Source: Flavobacterium notoginsengisoli (GTDB lineage Bacteria; Bacteroidota; Bacteroidia; Flavobacteriales; Flavobacteriaceae). Taken from it: a stretch of 64,000 nucleotides of DNA. The notes below the pieces were generated by a model. It was not told the DNA's origin and did not search any database. It saw nothing but the letters and a program-made list of their open reading frames with translations. Shown piece after piece: positions 25,444 to 34,557 of the stretch; the first letter of the stretch is position 1; every line of letters begins with the position of its first letter. Made by a program: the position numbers and the translations under genes. The DNA lies in assembly GCF_014207905.1 (NCBI RefSeq), contig NZ_JACHLB010000001.1:310001-374000 (forward strand). The letters run 5' to 3'.

Positions 25444-28125
25444 TTAGTTTACTATTATTTTCCTTACTGTTCTTTTCTCTCCATCTGTAATTGTGACAAA
25501 ATAGACTCCAGCTGGAACTCCCGGCAATTGAATATCTTGTATAAAGTATCCAGAGCCTTGGAATGTTTTGTCGTAAACATATTTTCCTAAGATATCATGA
25601 ACATAGACTTTAATATCTTTAACTGAATCACGTTGAAACTGAATCGTAAAGTTTCCTTTATTTGGGTTTGGATATAAAGCAAAATCCACATTTTGAAAAT
25701 CTCCAGTATCTAAAGTATAAGTTTTATTACAAATATTTACCGAAGCCGAATTTATGGTTCCTAACATTCCCAAAACAGCATCACGCACTCTAAATGTCCA
25801 AACTCCTTGCGGATTTTCTCCATTAAAGGCACTTAAAGCGCTAGCAGGAATTACAATTTGGCTTGCGGTTGCATTACAATTTAAAGCAGTTCCGCTATCG
25901 TCAAACTGAAGTGCTAATGTAGAACTAGTCGTTCCACAGCTTTTGTTAAAAAGACTTACTATTGTTCCGCTTGGACTCACAATCTGCATTTCGAGATCAG
26001 AAAATCTCGCGTGCGTTACATTCACTGAAACATTAACGTCTGAAATTGTTCCTGTAGAAGATGGTACTGTTACTGTTTTACTTATAAAAGTAGAACTGTT
26101 ACCTGTTGAATAACCTCCTTCAAAATTATAAGTAGCGCAACTTGTTGAAACGGCATAGCCAATTGCAAAAGGTGTCTTATTTAAGGCGTAATAGATATTA
26201 CTTACTGGTTCAATTAAAAGCCTACAATTCGTAGAAGGAGTTATTCCAGACGGAATTAAAACTGTTTCTGATCCGTCATTTAAGGTATTCGACGCTAAAA
26301 CTGTTGGAAATGTCAGACCACCATCTAATGACAATCTGATATTAACATTTGAAGATCCCGGAAGTGTATTGGTATTATTGACACTCCACGTAATGGTTTG
26401 TGCAGAACCTCTTTCCCAAGAAACATTATCTGCACTTTGTGATGTAACAGCAAATGGTCCTGCCGCAGCGCTTACGGTAACAACCATAGCATCTGTATTG
26501 GTTTGAGCTGTTCCTTCTGCTGTAATATCTCTTCCTGTTAAAGTAAAATTCATTGTTTTTGCAATCGAAGAAACAGATTCCCAAGTCGTGGTTAGCTGAT
26601 TATTCAACACAGAACTAAAAGCTGGCATATAACGAACGGGAGATGAAGTTGGCGGAAATGATCTGAACATTGGTCCGTCTGGCTTTGTCGCATAAGCAAT
26701 ACTATTTGCGCCAGTAGTTGTAACTGCGCTATCAAATTGTTCCCAAGTATACGTTATTGAATTACCCTCAGGATCAGAGCCTGTTCCTGTTAAAACAAAT
26801 GGTGTACTAATTGGAATCGTATAATCTAATCCTGCATTAATTACGGGAGGATTATTTGTGATTGGCGTGGTTACAGCACAAGTTTTTCCTGCTAAATTAT
26901 TCTGTATCTGATTAATGCTTCCGTATGAAAAATAATCATCGGAATTGCTTTGAATATCATAATCATCTGTTACACCAGCGTATGCCATAATAGTCGAACC
27001 ACTTCCTGGTTCATACTGTGTTCCAGTTCCTTCCGATTTATATGAAAAAGTATGTGTTCCTCCAAGTTGATGTCCCATTTCATGAGCCACAAAATCTATA
27101 TCAAAAGTATCGCCAAGCGGTCTTCTATCTGCTGGAGAAGTATAAGCACTTCCTTTTCCAAGCGGAGTGTTGGTAGTTGGATCTACACAGACACAGCCAA
27201 TGCAACCAGCATTTCCTCCGCCACCAGATGCTCCAAATAAATGACCAATATCATAATTTGCGTTTCCTATTACTGTTGTCAATGTTGTTTGCACTTCTTG
27301 TCCCCAAGTTCCTCCCGGGTCGGCAGTTCCTTGAGCAGCATTAGAATACGGATCTGTAGAGGCGTCTGTATAAATTACAGCGTCATTATTGGCAATTAAA
27401 ATTAATTTTACAGAAAGATCTTTATCAAAAACTCCGTTTACTCTTGTCATTGTAGCATTCATTCCTGCTAATGCACCCGCTTTTGTGCCTCCGAAAAAGG
27501 TTGTATATTCTCCTGTACAAGATAATGCCAAACGAAATGTCTTATACTGCTTAGCATTCGAAGCTGTTTTTCCTGTAATTGTCGATTTATTTTCGGCAAC
27601 TAAATCGGTTGTGTTACAATTCAGGCGCATTTTAGAAGCTGCGTTATCTGCCGATTTAAACAATACATATTCCGATTTATCATCAGGATTTTGCTCAATA
27701 TATTCAGTCTCTTTTTCTAGACGAAAAACCATAGTTTGCATTCCGATTGGAGCAACACTAAAATAAATCTTAGCATTTTTATCGTCTATCCCAATACCTT
27801 GATAAGCTCTGATTTCTGGATATTTGGCTTGTAATTCAGGATCAAAATTAGAAGATTCCCAAACGGAAAAACGCTCTAAACTTCCATCCGCATTTGGAAT
27901 TGTAATTTCTGTCGAACTACTTTTTGCAGTTTTACTGGTTGCAGAAACTAATTTCGAACTTAGAAGATCTGCATTTAATTTAAAATATAATTTATTTGAA
28001 TCTGAAGCACTTGCCTTTTGCGTAAGCGAAGAAGACGAATTTACTTTTTGCCACAAAACATCACTCTGTCCTTTAACACTAATACAGCAGAAAATAAAGA
28101 ATATATAAAGTAGTTGTTTTTTCAT
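25444..28125 (-). CDS. Secreted reprolysin-like zinc metalloprotease with P-domain and T9SS type A sorting domain
   Basis: From ATG 28125 (893 residues): signal peptide (MKKQLLYIFFIF, cut near VKGQ), propeptide-like region, metallopeptidase domain with the zinc motif HEMGHQLGGTHTF (HExxHxxGxxH, M12B/reprolysin-like), Ig-like linker domains, a proprotein-convertase P-domain (ISDVNVSVNVTHARFSDLEM) and a T9SS type A C-terminal domain (YPNPNKGNFTIQF, GVPAGVYFVTITDG, KIIVN). It should be exported through T9SS and act on external protein. An upstream in-frame TTG at 28191 would extend it by 22 residues but places the signal peptide inside, so ATG is preferred. A weak promoter TAATTTTG is at 28154-28147. 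Confidence 0.93.
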   Translation of the reverse strand: MKKQLLYIFFIFCCISVKGQSDVLWQKVNSSSSLTQKASASDSNKLYFKLNADLLSSKLVSATSKTAKSSSTEITIPNADGSLERFSVWESSNFDPELQAKYPEIRAYQGIGIDDKNAKIYFSVAPIGMQTMVFRLEKETEYIEQNPDDKSEYVLFKSADNAASKMRLNCNTTDLVAENKSTITGKTASNAKQYKTFRLALSCTGEYTTFFGGTKAGALAGMNATMTRVNGVFDKDLSVKLILIANNDAVIYTDASTDPYSNAAQGTADPGGTWGQEVQTTLTTVIGNANYDIGHLFGASGGGGNAGCIGCVCVDPTTNTPLGKGSAYTSPADRRPLGDTFDIDFVAHEMGHQLGGTHTFSYKSEGTGTQYEPGSGSTIMAYAGVTDDYDIQSNSDDYFSYGSINQIQNNLAGKTCAVTTPITNNPPVINAGLDYTIPISTPFVLTGTGSDPEGNSITYTWEQFDSAVTTTGANSIAYATKPDGPMFRSFPPTSSPVRYMPAFSSVLNNQLTTTWESVSSIAKTMNFTLTGRDITAEGTAQTNTDAMVVTVSAAAGPFAVTSQSADNVSWERGSAQTITWSVNNTNTLPGSSNVNIRLSLDGGLTFPTVLASNTLNDGSETVLIPSGITPSTNCRLLIEPVSNIYYALNKTPFAIGYAVSTSCATYNFEGGYSTGNSSTFISKTVTVPSSTGTISDVNVSVNVTHARFSDLEMQIVSPSGTIVSLFNKSCGTTSSTLALQFDDSGTALNCNATASQIVIPASALSAFNGENPQGVWTFRVRDAVLGMLGTINSASVNICNKTYTLDTGDFQNVDFALYPNPNKGNFTIQFQRDSVKDIKVYVHDILGKYVYDKTFQGSGYFIQDIQLPGVPAGVYFVTITDGEKRTVRKIIVN

Positions 28126-28293
28126 ATTTCGATCGGGATATAATATCAAAATTAATCCAATTAATTTGAAATCATACAAGATATAAGACAATTAACGCTT
28201 TTTAATCGACGAGTTGGCTTGTTTTTACAAAAAGAAATCGACAGAATAGTTAAAATTCGATTTAGCCAGTATTAAATTTAAGACAGAATAGTA

Positions 28294-28301
28294 TAAATTT
28301 G
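28294..28301 (+). promoter_or_regulatory. ribF -7 box
   Basis: TAAATTTG matches TAnnTTTG and lies 21 bp before the TTG start of ribF. No convincing -33 box was found. Confidence 0.4.
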
Positions 28302-28322
28302 CAGCATCTTAAATAATTTGTT

Positions 28323-29252
28323 TTGAAGCTCTTTCATTCTATAAACGATTTTCAGTCAACCAAGAAAACTATTTTAACTCTTGGTACTTTTGACGGCGTG
28401 CATATTGGTCACAAAAAAATTCTGGAAAGAATTACCCAAAATACTGAAAACGGAAAATATGAAAGTCTGGTTCTTACCTTTTTTCCGCATCCGCGAATGG
28501 TTCTTCAGGAAAAATCAGAAATTAAATTATTAAATACCATCAGCGAAAAAACAAAACTTCTGGAAGCAACCGGAATTGAAAATCTTGTTGTTCATCCGTT
28601 TAACGAAAGTTTTTCAAGATTAACTGCTGAAGAATTTGTTCATACAATTTTAGTAGACAAATTTCAGATTCAGAAAATAATTATCGGACATGATCACCGT
28701 TTTGGACGCAATAGAACGGCAAATATTGATGATTTAATTGCTTTTGGAAAAGAATATGGTTTTGAAGTGGAACAAATTTCAGCTCAAGAAATTCAAGACG
28801 TTTCGGTAAGTTCTACCAAAATCAGAAAAGCTTTAAACGAAGGCAATATGGCTTTGGCAAATGAATATTTGGGTTATGATTATTTCTTAAATGGTACTGT
28901 TGTCAAAGGAAAACAATTAGGAAGAACAATTGGTTTTCCTACCGCAAATATTCACATCGAAGAAGACTATAAACTGATCCCAAAAATTGGAGTTTATGTT
29001 GTAAAAGCTATCGTAAATGAAGAAACTGTTTTCGGAATGATGAACATTGGTTTTAATCCGACTGTAAATGGAGACAAACAGACTATCGAAGTCCATCTTT
29101 TTGATTTCGACAAAGATATTTACGATCAAAACATAGAAGTTTCGTTGTTGCATTATATTCGTGAGGAACAAAAATTTAGTTCTGTCGATGCATTAAAAGA
29201 ACAGCTTAATCACGACAGAGAAGTTGCTGTGAATTTTATAAATCTTCTGTAA
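28323..29252 (+). CDS. ribF: Bifunctional riboflavin kinase / FAD synthetase, TTG start
   Basis: The 309-residue enzyme converts riboflavin to FMN and FAD. The N-terminal nucleotidyl-transferase domain carries TLGTFDGVHIGHKKIL and IIGHDHRFGRNR; the C-terminal flavokinase domain carries GKQLGRTIGFPTANI and MMNIGFNPTVNG. Length is normal for RibF. The start is TTG at 28323: it gives the expected N-terminus (KLFHSINDF) and no nearby in-frame ATG exists. Confidence 0.95.
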   Translation: MKLFHSINDFQSTKKTILTLGTFDGVHIGHKKILERITQNTENGKYESLVLTFFPHPRMVLQEKSEIKLLNTISEKTKLLEATGIENLVVHPFNESFSRLTAEEFVHTILVDKFQIQKIIIGHDHRFGRNRTANIDDLIAFGKEYGFEVEQISAQEIQDVSVSSTKIRKALNEGNMALANEYLGYDYFLNGTVVKGKQLGRTIGFPTANIHIEEDYKLIPKIGVYVVKAIVNEETVFGMMNIGFNPTVNGDKQTIEVHLFDFDKDIYDQNIEVSLLHYIREEQKFSSVDALKEQLNHDREVAVNFINLL

Positions 29253-29366
29253 AAAATCGCAACACAGTTTTTGTCCGTTTTTAAATCATCGTAGTTATTT
29301 TTTTAGTAAATTTGATAGAACACTGTTTTTCAAATATTTACTATTAACTTCTAAAAAATAACCACT

Positions 29367-29804
29367 ATGAAATTACCTAAAGAAATTACCAATGGTTTTT
29401 TGATTTTTCTCGGAATTGGCATTTATTTTTTATTGATGAATGTATTAGGTCTAGCAGATTTGTTTTATTTAAGGACACTTAACGTTTTCTTTATTTTCTA
29501 CGGAGTTAACAGAACAATGCAGATGAACCTTCATGAGGGAGAAACCAATTTTGTTACTAATGCCGTTTCTGCCATGACGACTTCTGTAGTCGGTGTATCG
29601 ATGAGTGTATTTGGCTTATTGGTTTATAGTTACGCTCGAGGCGGAGATGCATATGTTAAAACACTTTCTGAAACATTTATGTTCGGAGGAAATCCATCAG
29701 TACCAACTTATTGTATTTGTTTATTATTTGAAGGGCTTGCTTCTTCTGTAATTGTTACTTTAATGATGATGCTGTATTGGAACAACAAATATGCAGCTGA
29801 CTAA
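29367..29804 (+). CDS. Small four-helix membrane protein, unknown function
   Basis: The 145-residue product shows four hydrophobic segments: about 10-32, 35-50 (weaker), 65-88 and 112-138. There are no catalytic motifs. A -7 box TAAATTTG sits at 29307-29314, and a strong hairpin with a T run follows at 29895-29931. I do not recognise a family. It is probably an inner-membrane protein expressed alone. Confidence 0.7.
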   Translation: MKLPKEITNGFLIFLGIGIYFLLMNVLGLADLFYLRTLNVFFIFYGVNRTMQMNLHEGETNFVTNAVSAMTTSVVGVSMSVFGLLVYSYARGGDAYVKTLSETFMFGGNPSVPTYCICLLFEGLASSVIVTLMMMLYWNNKYAAD

Positions 29805-29894
29805 TTTTTGAGGGTTTCGCAGATTAAATCATTTTAAATTCGATTAAATCAAAAATTTAGTTAAAAGAGTTCATTAATCTCGATAAATATTTTT

Positions 29895-29931
29895 AAATTG
29901 CTTGTAGCTCAGTGCTATAAGCAATTTTTTT
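29895..29931 (+). terminator. Terminator hairpin directly before the cupin-like gene
   Basis: AAATTGCTT (29895-29903) pairs with AAGCAATTT (29919-29927), then T residues. The next start codon is only 11 bases further, so the hairpin ends the upstream unit and must lie close to, or inside, the leader of the next gene. Confidence 0.75.
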
Positions 29932-29941
29932 ATTCAGCAAA

Positions 29942-30808
29942 ATGAAATTAAAACAAATAGAAAGGGTAAAAAAAATCTCCAAAACCGATTTTATTTCCCA
30001 ATATGTAAAAAAACAAATTCCTGTTGTTGTTGAAGAGTTGACCGAAGATTGGCCAGCTTACAACAAATGGAAATTATCTTATATTAAAGAAATTGCAGGA
30101 AATGCTATTGTCCCTTTGTACGATGATAGACCTGTTAATCACGAAGATGGTTTTAACGAAGCTCATACCAAAATGAAAATGAGCGACTACATTGATTTAT
30201 TAGAAGAAAAGCCTACCAATTACCGTATTTTTCTTTATAATTTAATGAAAGAAGTTCCGTCTTTAAAAGAAGATTTTTTATGGCCAGATATTGGTTTAAA
30301 ATTAGTCAAACAAATGCCAATGCTATTTTTTGGAGGCGAAAGCTCCAGAGTATTTATGCATTATGACATTGATTATTCTAACATTCTTCATTTTCATTTT
30401 CATGGAGAAAAACAATGCATGATTTTTCCTCCGGATCAGTCAAAATATATGTATAAAGTACCTCACGCATTGATTTCGAGAGAAGATATTGATTTTGATA
30501 ATCCCGATTACGAGAAATTCCCTGCGCTAAAAAATGCAGAAGGATATATTACGAATCTGAAACATGGAGAAATGCTCTACATGCCTGAAGGCTATTGGCA
30601 TTATATGAAATATTTAACTCCTGGATTTTCAATGAGTCTAAGATCGTTTCCAAAAAACATAGTTAATTTATCGAAGGCGGCTTATAATGTTTTTATAATG
30701 CGCCATTTTGATATTATGATGCGAAAAATTCAAGGTCAAAAATGGATTGATTACAAAAATGAAAAAGCAATTACAAATACGCACGAAAATTTACAGCGCA
30801 CATTTTAA
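29942..30808 (+). CDS. Cupin-like (JmjC/FIH-type) Fe(II)/2-oxoglutarate oxygenase-like protein
   Basis: The 288-residue product has the cupin_8/JmjC-like fold. Putative Fe(II) ligands are His and Asp in FMHYDIDYSN (HxD) and the distal His in PEGYWHYM. The region SNILHFHFHGEKQCMIFPP is the conserved strand pair around the metal site. Members hydroxylate proteins or small molecules; the substrate here is unknown. It stands alone with a terminator on each side. Confidence 0.82.
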   Translation: MKLKQIERVKKISKTDFISQYVKKQIPVVVEELTEDWPAYNKWKLSYIKEIAGNAIVPLYDDRPVNHEDGFNEAHTKMKMSDYIDLLEEKPTNYRIFLYNLMKEVPSLKEDFLWPDIGLKLVKQMPMLFFGGESSRVFMHYDIDYSNILHFHFHGEKQCMIFPPDQSKYMYKVPHALISREDIDFDNPDYEKFPALKNAEGYITNLKHGEMLYMPEGYWHYMKYLTPGFSMSLRSFPKNIVNLSKAAYNVFIMRHFDIMMRKIQGQKWIDYKNEKAITNTHENLQRTF

Positions 30809-30810
30809 AT

Positions 30811-30847
30811 AAAAAAGCGGTTGAATTAAAAACTCAACCGCTTTTTT
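30811..30847. terminator. Bidirectional terminator (cupin gene / type C protein gene)
   Basis: AAAAAAGCGGTTGA (30811-30824) pairs with TCAACCGCTTTTTT (30834-30847), a 14-bp perfect stem with A and T runs on opposite sides. It is shared by two converging genes. Confidence 0.9.
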
Positions 30848-30860
30848 ATTTTTCCAAAAT

Positions 30861-33800
30861 CTAGAAGACTATTTTTTTAGTAGTCGTGTATCCATTATTC
30901 AAGGTTACTTTTACCAGTAGAACCTGATGTGCAGGTGGCAAATTAGTAATTAATAATTCTTTGTTATTAATATCCTCTTTTCTATACAACAATTTACCTC
31001 CAATATCATAGATAGTCGTTTCTTTAAGATTTTCGGTGTCAGATACTGCTTGTAGTCTGATGCTTTTATCTTTTACGGAAACAAACACATTTTTATCAAG
31101 GCTCACAAAATCATTAGTTTCTAATTTTTTATCATTATAACGCAATACAAAACGATCATTAAAAACCCCTGTCGCAGTGGTAAATGTATAAGCACTTGCT
31201 TTAAGATCATGTATTTTATTTGTGGTTTTATCTTCCAAATATATTGCTTGCGTACTCAAATTACCATCTGTACGTTCTATTGCAATAGTAAAATCACCAG
31301 CAATAGAAGATCTATATCCTAAAGGAACAGTATCTGATTCTTCAAAAGGTATTGCACGCCCTTGAATGACCAATTTATTCAATCCATTTATACTGTAAAA
31401 ATCAAGCAATGGATTTGCATCTAAAGTTTCTGCATCATAATTATCATCCCACAAATTTGTGGCGCCTTCGACATAACCAATTAATATTTGTTTAAAAGCA
31501 CCACTAGTATTTGTAAAATTTAGCCAAACACGATGTCTTTCAAACTCACTTTGGTTAGATTTAAAAAATTGGCTATTTCGGCTTGAAACTCTCATTAAAT
31601 TTGTAAAAACAGCTCTTTGCCCAGTTTTTGATTTAGCAAAAAATCCTTGTCCAGCTGCAATATATCCTGATGGAGCATCTGTATTTCCTGGAGTTGTGGC
31701 TCCTGTTCCTGTCATTGATCCAACTGTGGTGTTTCCCGAAAGATTGTAAATCGCAAAATCATTATTATTATAATAATATTTTCCATCAGCTGGGTTAAGC
31801 ACAGGAAGTGAATTATGTGTCCAAAAATACAATGTACCATAAAAATTTGCTGCATTGTCAACAATAAACCTATCAGCGTAGATTGCCGAAGGATAAGGAT
31901 TTCCAAGCAGATTAGATTTTTCAGCTACAGCGGCTGGCCCTAAAATAGTTCCGTTATTAGGCACTCCAGTAAATACTCCACCATAAATTGCAGTTGAATT
32001 GGTATCATAAGATTGAGGAGCTCGAATATTATAACCATTTCCTTTAACCATTTCTTCGGTTCCATTTAAAATAACAACCCAACCAGTATTTGGAACAAAT
32101 TTATAATACTTATCTAACAAAGTAAGTGGAGAAAATTCTTGTAGCGTAAAAGCGGGTACTCGAGTCACAGGAGAAGACCAATAGGTTGCATCAAGGCGTC
32201 GTATTGGTTTTGAATTTCTTTTATAGGTAATATTTCCACTGTTAGTAGCTTCTGAGATCTGTACCAAACTCGAATTATTTTCAAAAACAAGAGAACCAGT
32301 TCCTAATACAGTTACTTCATTAGTAACTGTTAGAGTATTGGTGCTTTGAACAATTAAAGAACCATTATTTTGTATTGTTAATCGATTTGCATAAAAGACT
32401 CCATCTGTACCAGAAATAATAGGACTTATCGTCATCTGTGGAATAACTACACAATCGGATGCCAACGGAACTCCTGCCGGAGTCCAATTCGCAGACGTAC
32501 CCCAATTTGCACTTAAGCTACCATTCCAAGTTTTAGTAGCTACAGGATTTATAATAACTGCAGTAGTTGGCGACTGGCAAAGTGTTGTATTATTTCTAAC
32601 CCTTACATTATATGTTCCTGTTGCCAAACCAGTAAAAACTCCTGTAGTGTTGCTAAAAGATACTCCGTCAAGACTATATGAAAAACCTGTTCCAGATGCT
32701 GGCGATGTTACTGTTATCGTTCCTGTATTCACATCGCAAGTTGGCTGTTGAGTAGCAGAAGCTGTTGGAGCTGATGGTGTAGCATTAACAACTACAGTAA
32801 TAGGATAGTTTATCGATACACAACCTGCGTTACTTACTGTAAGTGTTCCTGTATAACTTCCCGCAGATGTTCCTGCTGGAACTGAAATAATTATTGGGCT
32901 TGCTGGTAAAGTTGCATTATTTACAGCTATAAAACTATTTGTAGGCGATGCACTCCAAGCAATACTGTAATTTGTCGGCACATTTGTTGTTCCGCTATAA
33001 GTTAAATTTACATTTTGCGCGCTTGTACTGCTACACACCTCAGCAATAGAACCAAGCGCTATTGTAGGACGAGCTGTAACCGCAATCAAAACCGAATTAT
33101 TAGCTGTAATTGATGACGTACAATCCATTGATTTTAAACTAGTAATTGTGATAGTGCTCCCTCCAACAGTATTTAATCCAGTAGCGATAAAACTTCCCAT
33201 ACCAGCTGTTGTAACCGTAAAATTGGCAGTTAATGTCGCAACTGGACTACTCGTAGTGTAAGTTGCAGTATAATTACCTTTAGGTAAGCTTGCTGCCGTT
33301 CCAGTAAATTCTACTAATGATGTTCCTGTAGTAGTACAAGCACTAGATGCTTTTATTGTACTTAAACTGTATGTTTTACAAGTATATGTAAGTATTAAAT
33401 GGCCACGAGCACCTGCTCCTCCATTTTGAGAAGCCGTCAATGAACTTAAAGCGCCACTACCACCACCTCCATAAGTTTTTCCATCATTACCTAGGCTATT
33501 GCCCAGTGCTACACTAGAAATCGGATCTCCACCTTTACCGCCACCGCCAGCTAGATTGCCGGCATCTCCCCCCGCACCTGCTCCAAAAACCGCTAATAAT
33601 GCAAGAACTCCTGATGATCCATTTTTACCTGGCTGTCCAGCCACAGATCCTGTAGTACCTGTAAAAGCACCAGCAGCTCCCCCTATTGGACTTCCTCCAC
33701 TATTATTTGCAATACCAGCGCCACCACCGCCAGCATTAAATGTAGCCGTATATGTTGCGATATATGATGCACCACCAGATACTCCGTTACCGCTTGTTCC

Positions 33801-34178
33801 TGCTGTTGCTTTACCTACAAATATGCTTAATATTTGCGGTGTACTTGTTGTAATTTTTCCTTTTGCATAGGCTCCACCGCCACCGCCACTTCCACCTCTT
33901 CCTTCTAAAAGACTCGCAGTTGCACCTCCTCCAGATCCTCCTGCTCCCCAAGCTTCCAAATTTACTTCATCAATTCCGGCAGGTAGCTCTAAAGTATTGT
34001 CCGCGGGAAATTGATGTGTTATCGTTTGCGCTTTTGCAGAGGTATAAAATAATGATATAATTAAAATCAGAAAAAATTTCAATTTAAAACAAGGTCTCAA
34101 TTTTAATTGTATTCCATCACGAGTTTGTGAATTGGAAATACTTGAGAAAGTAAATCTTATAGGTAAAGTTCTTTTCAT
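30861..34178 (-). CDS. Giant secreted surface protein with Gly-rich N-terminus and shared type C-like C-terminal module
   Basis: The 1105-residue product has a long N-terminus before the signal segment (LKFFLILIISLFYTSAKAQ). A glycine-rich region follows (about 65-260, GGSGGGGGAYAKG, GAGGDAGNLAGGGGKGGD), then Ig/PKD-like beta domains (about 270-540), a beta-helical linker (WNGSLSANWGTSANWTPAG), and the common C-terminal module (about 655-1105: RRLDATYWSSPV, LGNPYPSAIYAD, TLYFWTHNS, GYIAAGQGFF, ending GYTTTKKIVF). Export by T9SS is inferred from that tail, which resembles the sequence called the type C sorting signal. The AAATACCACA word before the start is shared with the 38.6-42.7 kb gene. 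Confidence 0.88.
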   Translation of the reverse strand: MKRTLPIRFTFSSISNSQTRDGIQLKLRPCFKLKFFLILIISLFYTSAKAQTITHQFPADNTLELPAGIDEVNLEAWGAGGSGGGATASLLEGRGGSGGGGGAYAKGKITTSTPQILSIFVGKATAGTSGNGVSGGASYIATYTATFNAGGGGAGIANNSGGSPIGGAAGAFTGTTGSVAGQPGKNGSSGVLALLAVFGAGAGGDAGNLAGGGGKGGDPISSVALGNSLGNDGKTYGGGGSGALSSLTASQNGGAGARGHLILTYTCKTYSLSTIKASSACTTTGTSLVEFTGTAASLPKGNYTATYTTSSPVATLTANFTVTTAGMGSFIATGLNTVGGSTITITSLKSMDCTSSITANNSVLIAVTARPTIALGSIAEVCSSTSAQNVNLTYSGTTNVPTNYSIAWSASPTNSFIAVNNATLPASPIIISVPAGTSAGSYTGTLTVSNAGCVSINYPITVVVNATPSAPTASATQQPTCDVNTGTITVTSPASGTGFSYSLDGVSFSNTTGVFTGLATGTYNVRVRNNTTLCQSPTTAVIINPVATKTWNGSLSANWGTSANWTPAGVPLASDCVVIPQMTISPIISGTDGVFYANRLTIQNNGSLIVQSTNTLTVTNEVTVLGTGSLVFENNSSLVQISEATNSGNITYKRNSKPIRRLDATYWSSPVTRVPAFTLQEFSPLTLLDKYYKFVPNTGWVVILNGTEEMVKGNGYNIRAPQSYDTNSTAIYGGVFTGVPNNGTILGPAAVAEKSNLLGNPYPSAIYADRFIVDNAANFYGTLYFWTHNSLPVLNPADGKYYYNNNDFAIYNLSGNTTVGSMTGTGATTPGNTDAPSGYIAAGQGFFAKSKTGQRAVFTNLMRVSSRNSQFFKSNQSEFERHRVWLNFTNTSGAFKQILIGYVEGATNLWDDNYDAETLDANPLLDFYSINGLNKLVIQGRAIPFEESDTVPLGYRSSIAGDFTIAIERTDGNLSTQAIYLEDKTTNKIHDLKASAYTFTTATGVFNDRFVLRYNDKKLETNDFVSLDKNVFVSVKDKSIRLQAVSDTENLKETTIYDIGGKLLYRKEDINNKELLITNLPPAHQVLLVKVTLNNGYTTTKKIVF

Positions 34179-34506
34179 CTTGTGGTATTTTTAGTAGTTG
34201 AAAAAAATAAACTCAAACGCTAACAAGACTGATTGCAAAATTGAGAAGGAAGTAATTTATGTAGATCTATATTTTACAATCAATTTCGAAACACGTAGAA
34301 ATATTTAATCGATTATATTGCGCACTTAATCGACAAAATATTACAACAAGGTACGATTTTATTTACATTAAAATTTACTTTGTAGTATTAAACTTTAAAT
34401 TTTAACACTCGAAATATCATTTTTGTAAAAAATAAGAAAAAACTGTTAAAACAAACTTTAAACAGAGCTAAACCATTAATTTACAATGACATATCAATCA
34501 AAAACA
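34179..34506. other. Non-coding gap upstream of the Gly-rich surface-protein gene
   Basis: This is AT-rich sequence with no supported gene. It must hold the promoter of the leftward gene starting at 34178. No clear TAnnTTTG box was found. Confidence 0.5.
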
Positions 34507-34534
34507 AAGCCCTTGCAATAATTTGCAAAGGCTT
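34507..34534 (-). terminator. Terminator of the delta-60 repeat protein gene
   Basis: AAGCCCTTGCAA (34507-34518) pairs with TTGCAAAGGCTT (34523-34534) with one G-T pair; A residues to the left read T on the minus strand. Confidence 0.7.
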
Positions 34535-34557
34535 GATATTTTTTTCTATTAATTACT

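Noticed and set aside
29901..29927. tRNA-like GTAGCTCAGT sequence
   Set aside because: It is the loop of a 37-base terminator hairpin. No acceptor stem, anticodon arm or T arm surrounds it.
33499..33870. Pro/Ala-rich 123-residue frame on the plus strand
   Set aside because: It is antisense to the Gly-rich region of the surface protein on the minus strand; Gly codons reverse into Pro and Ala codons.
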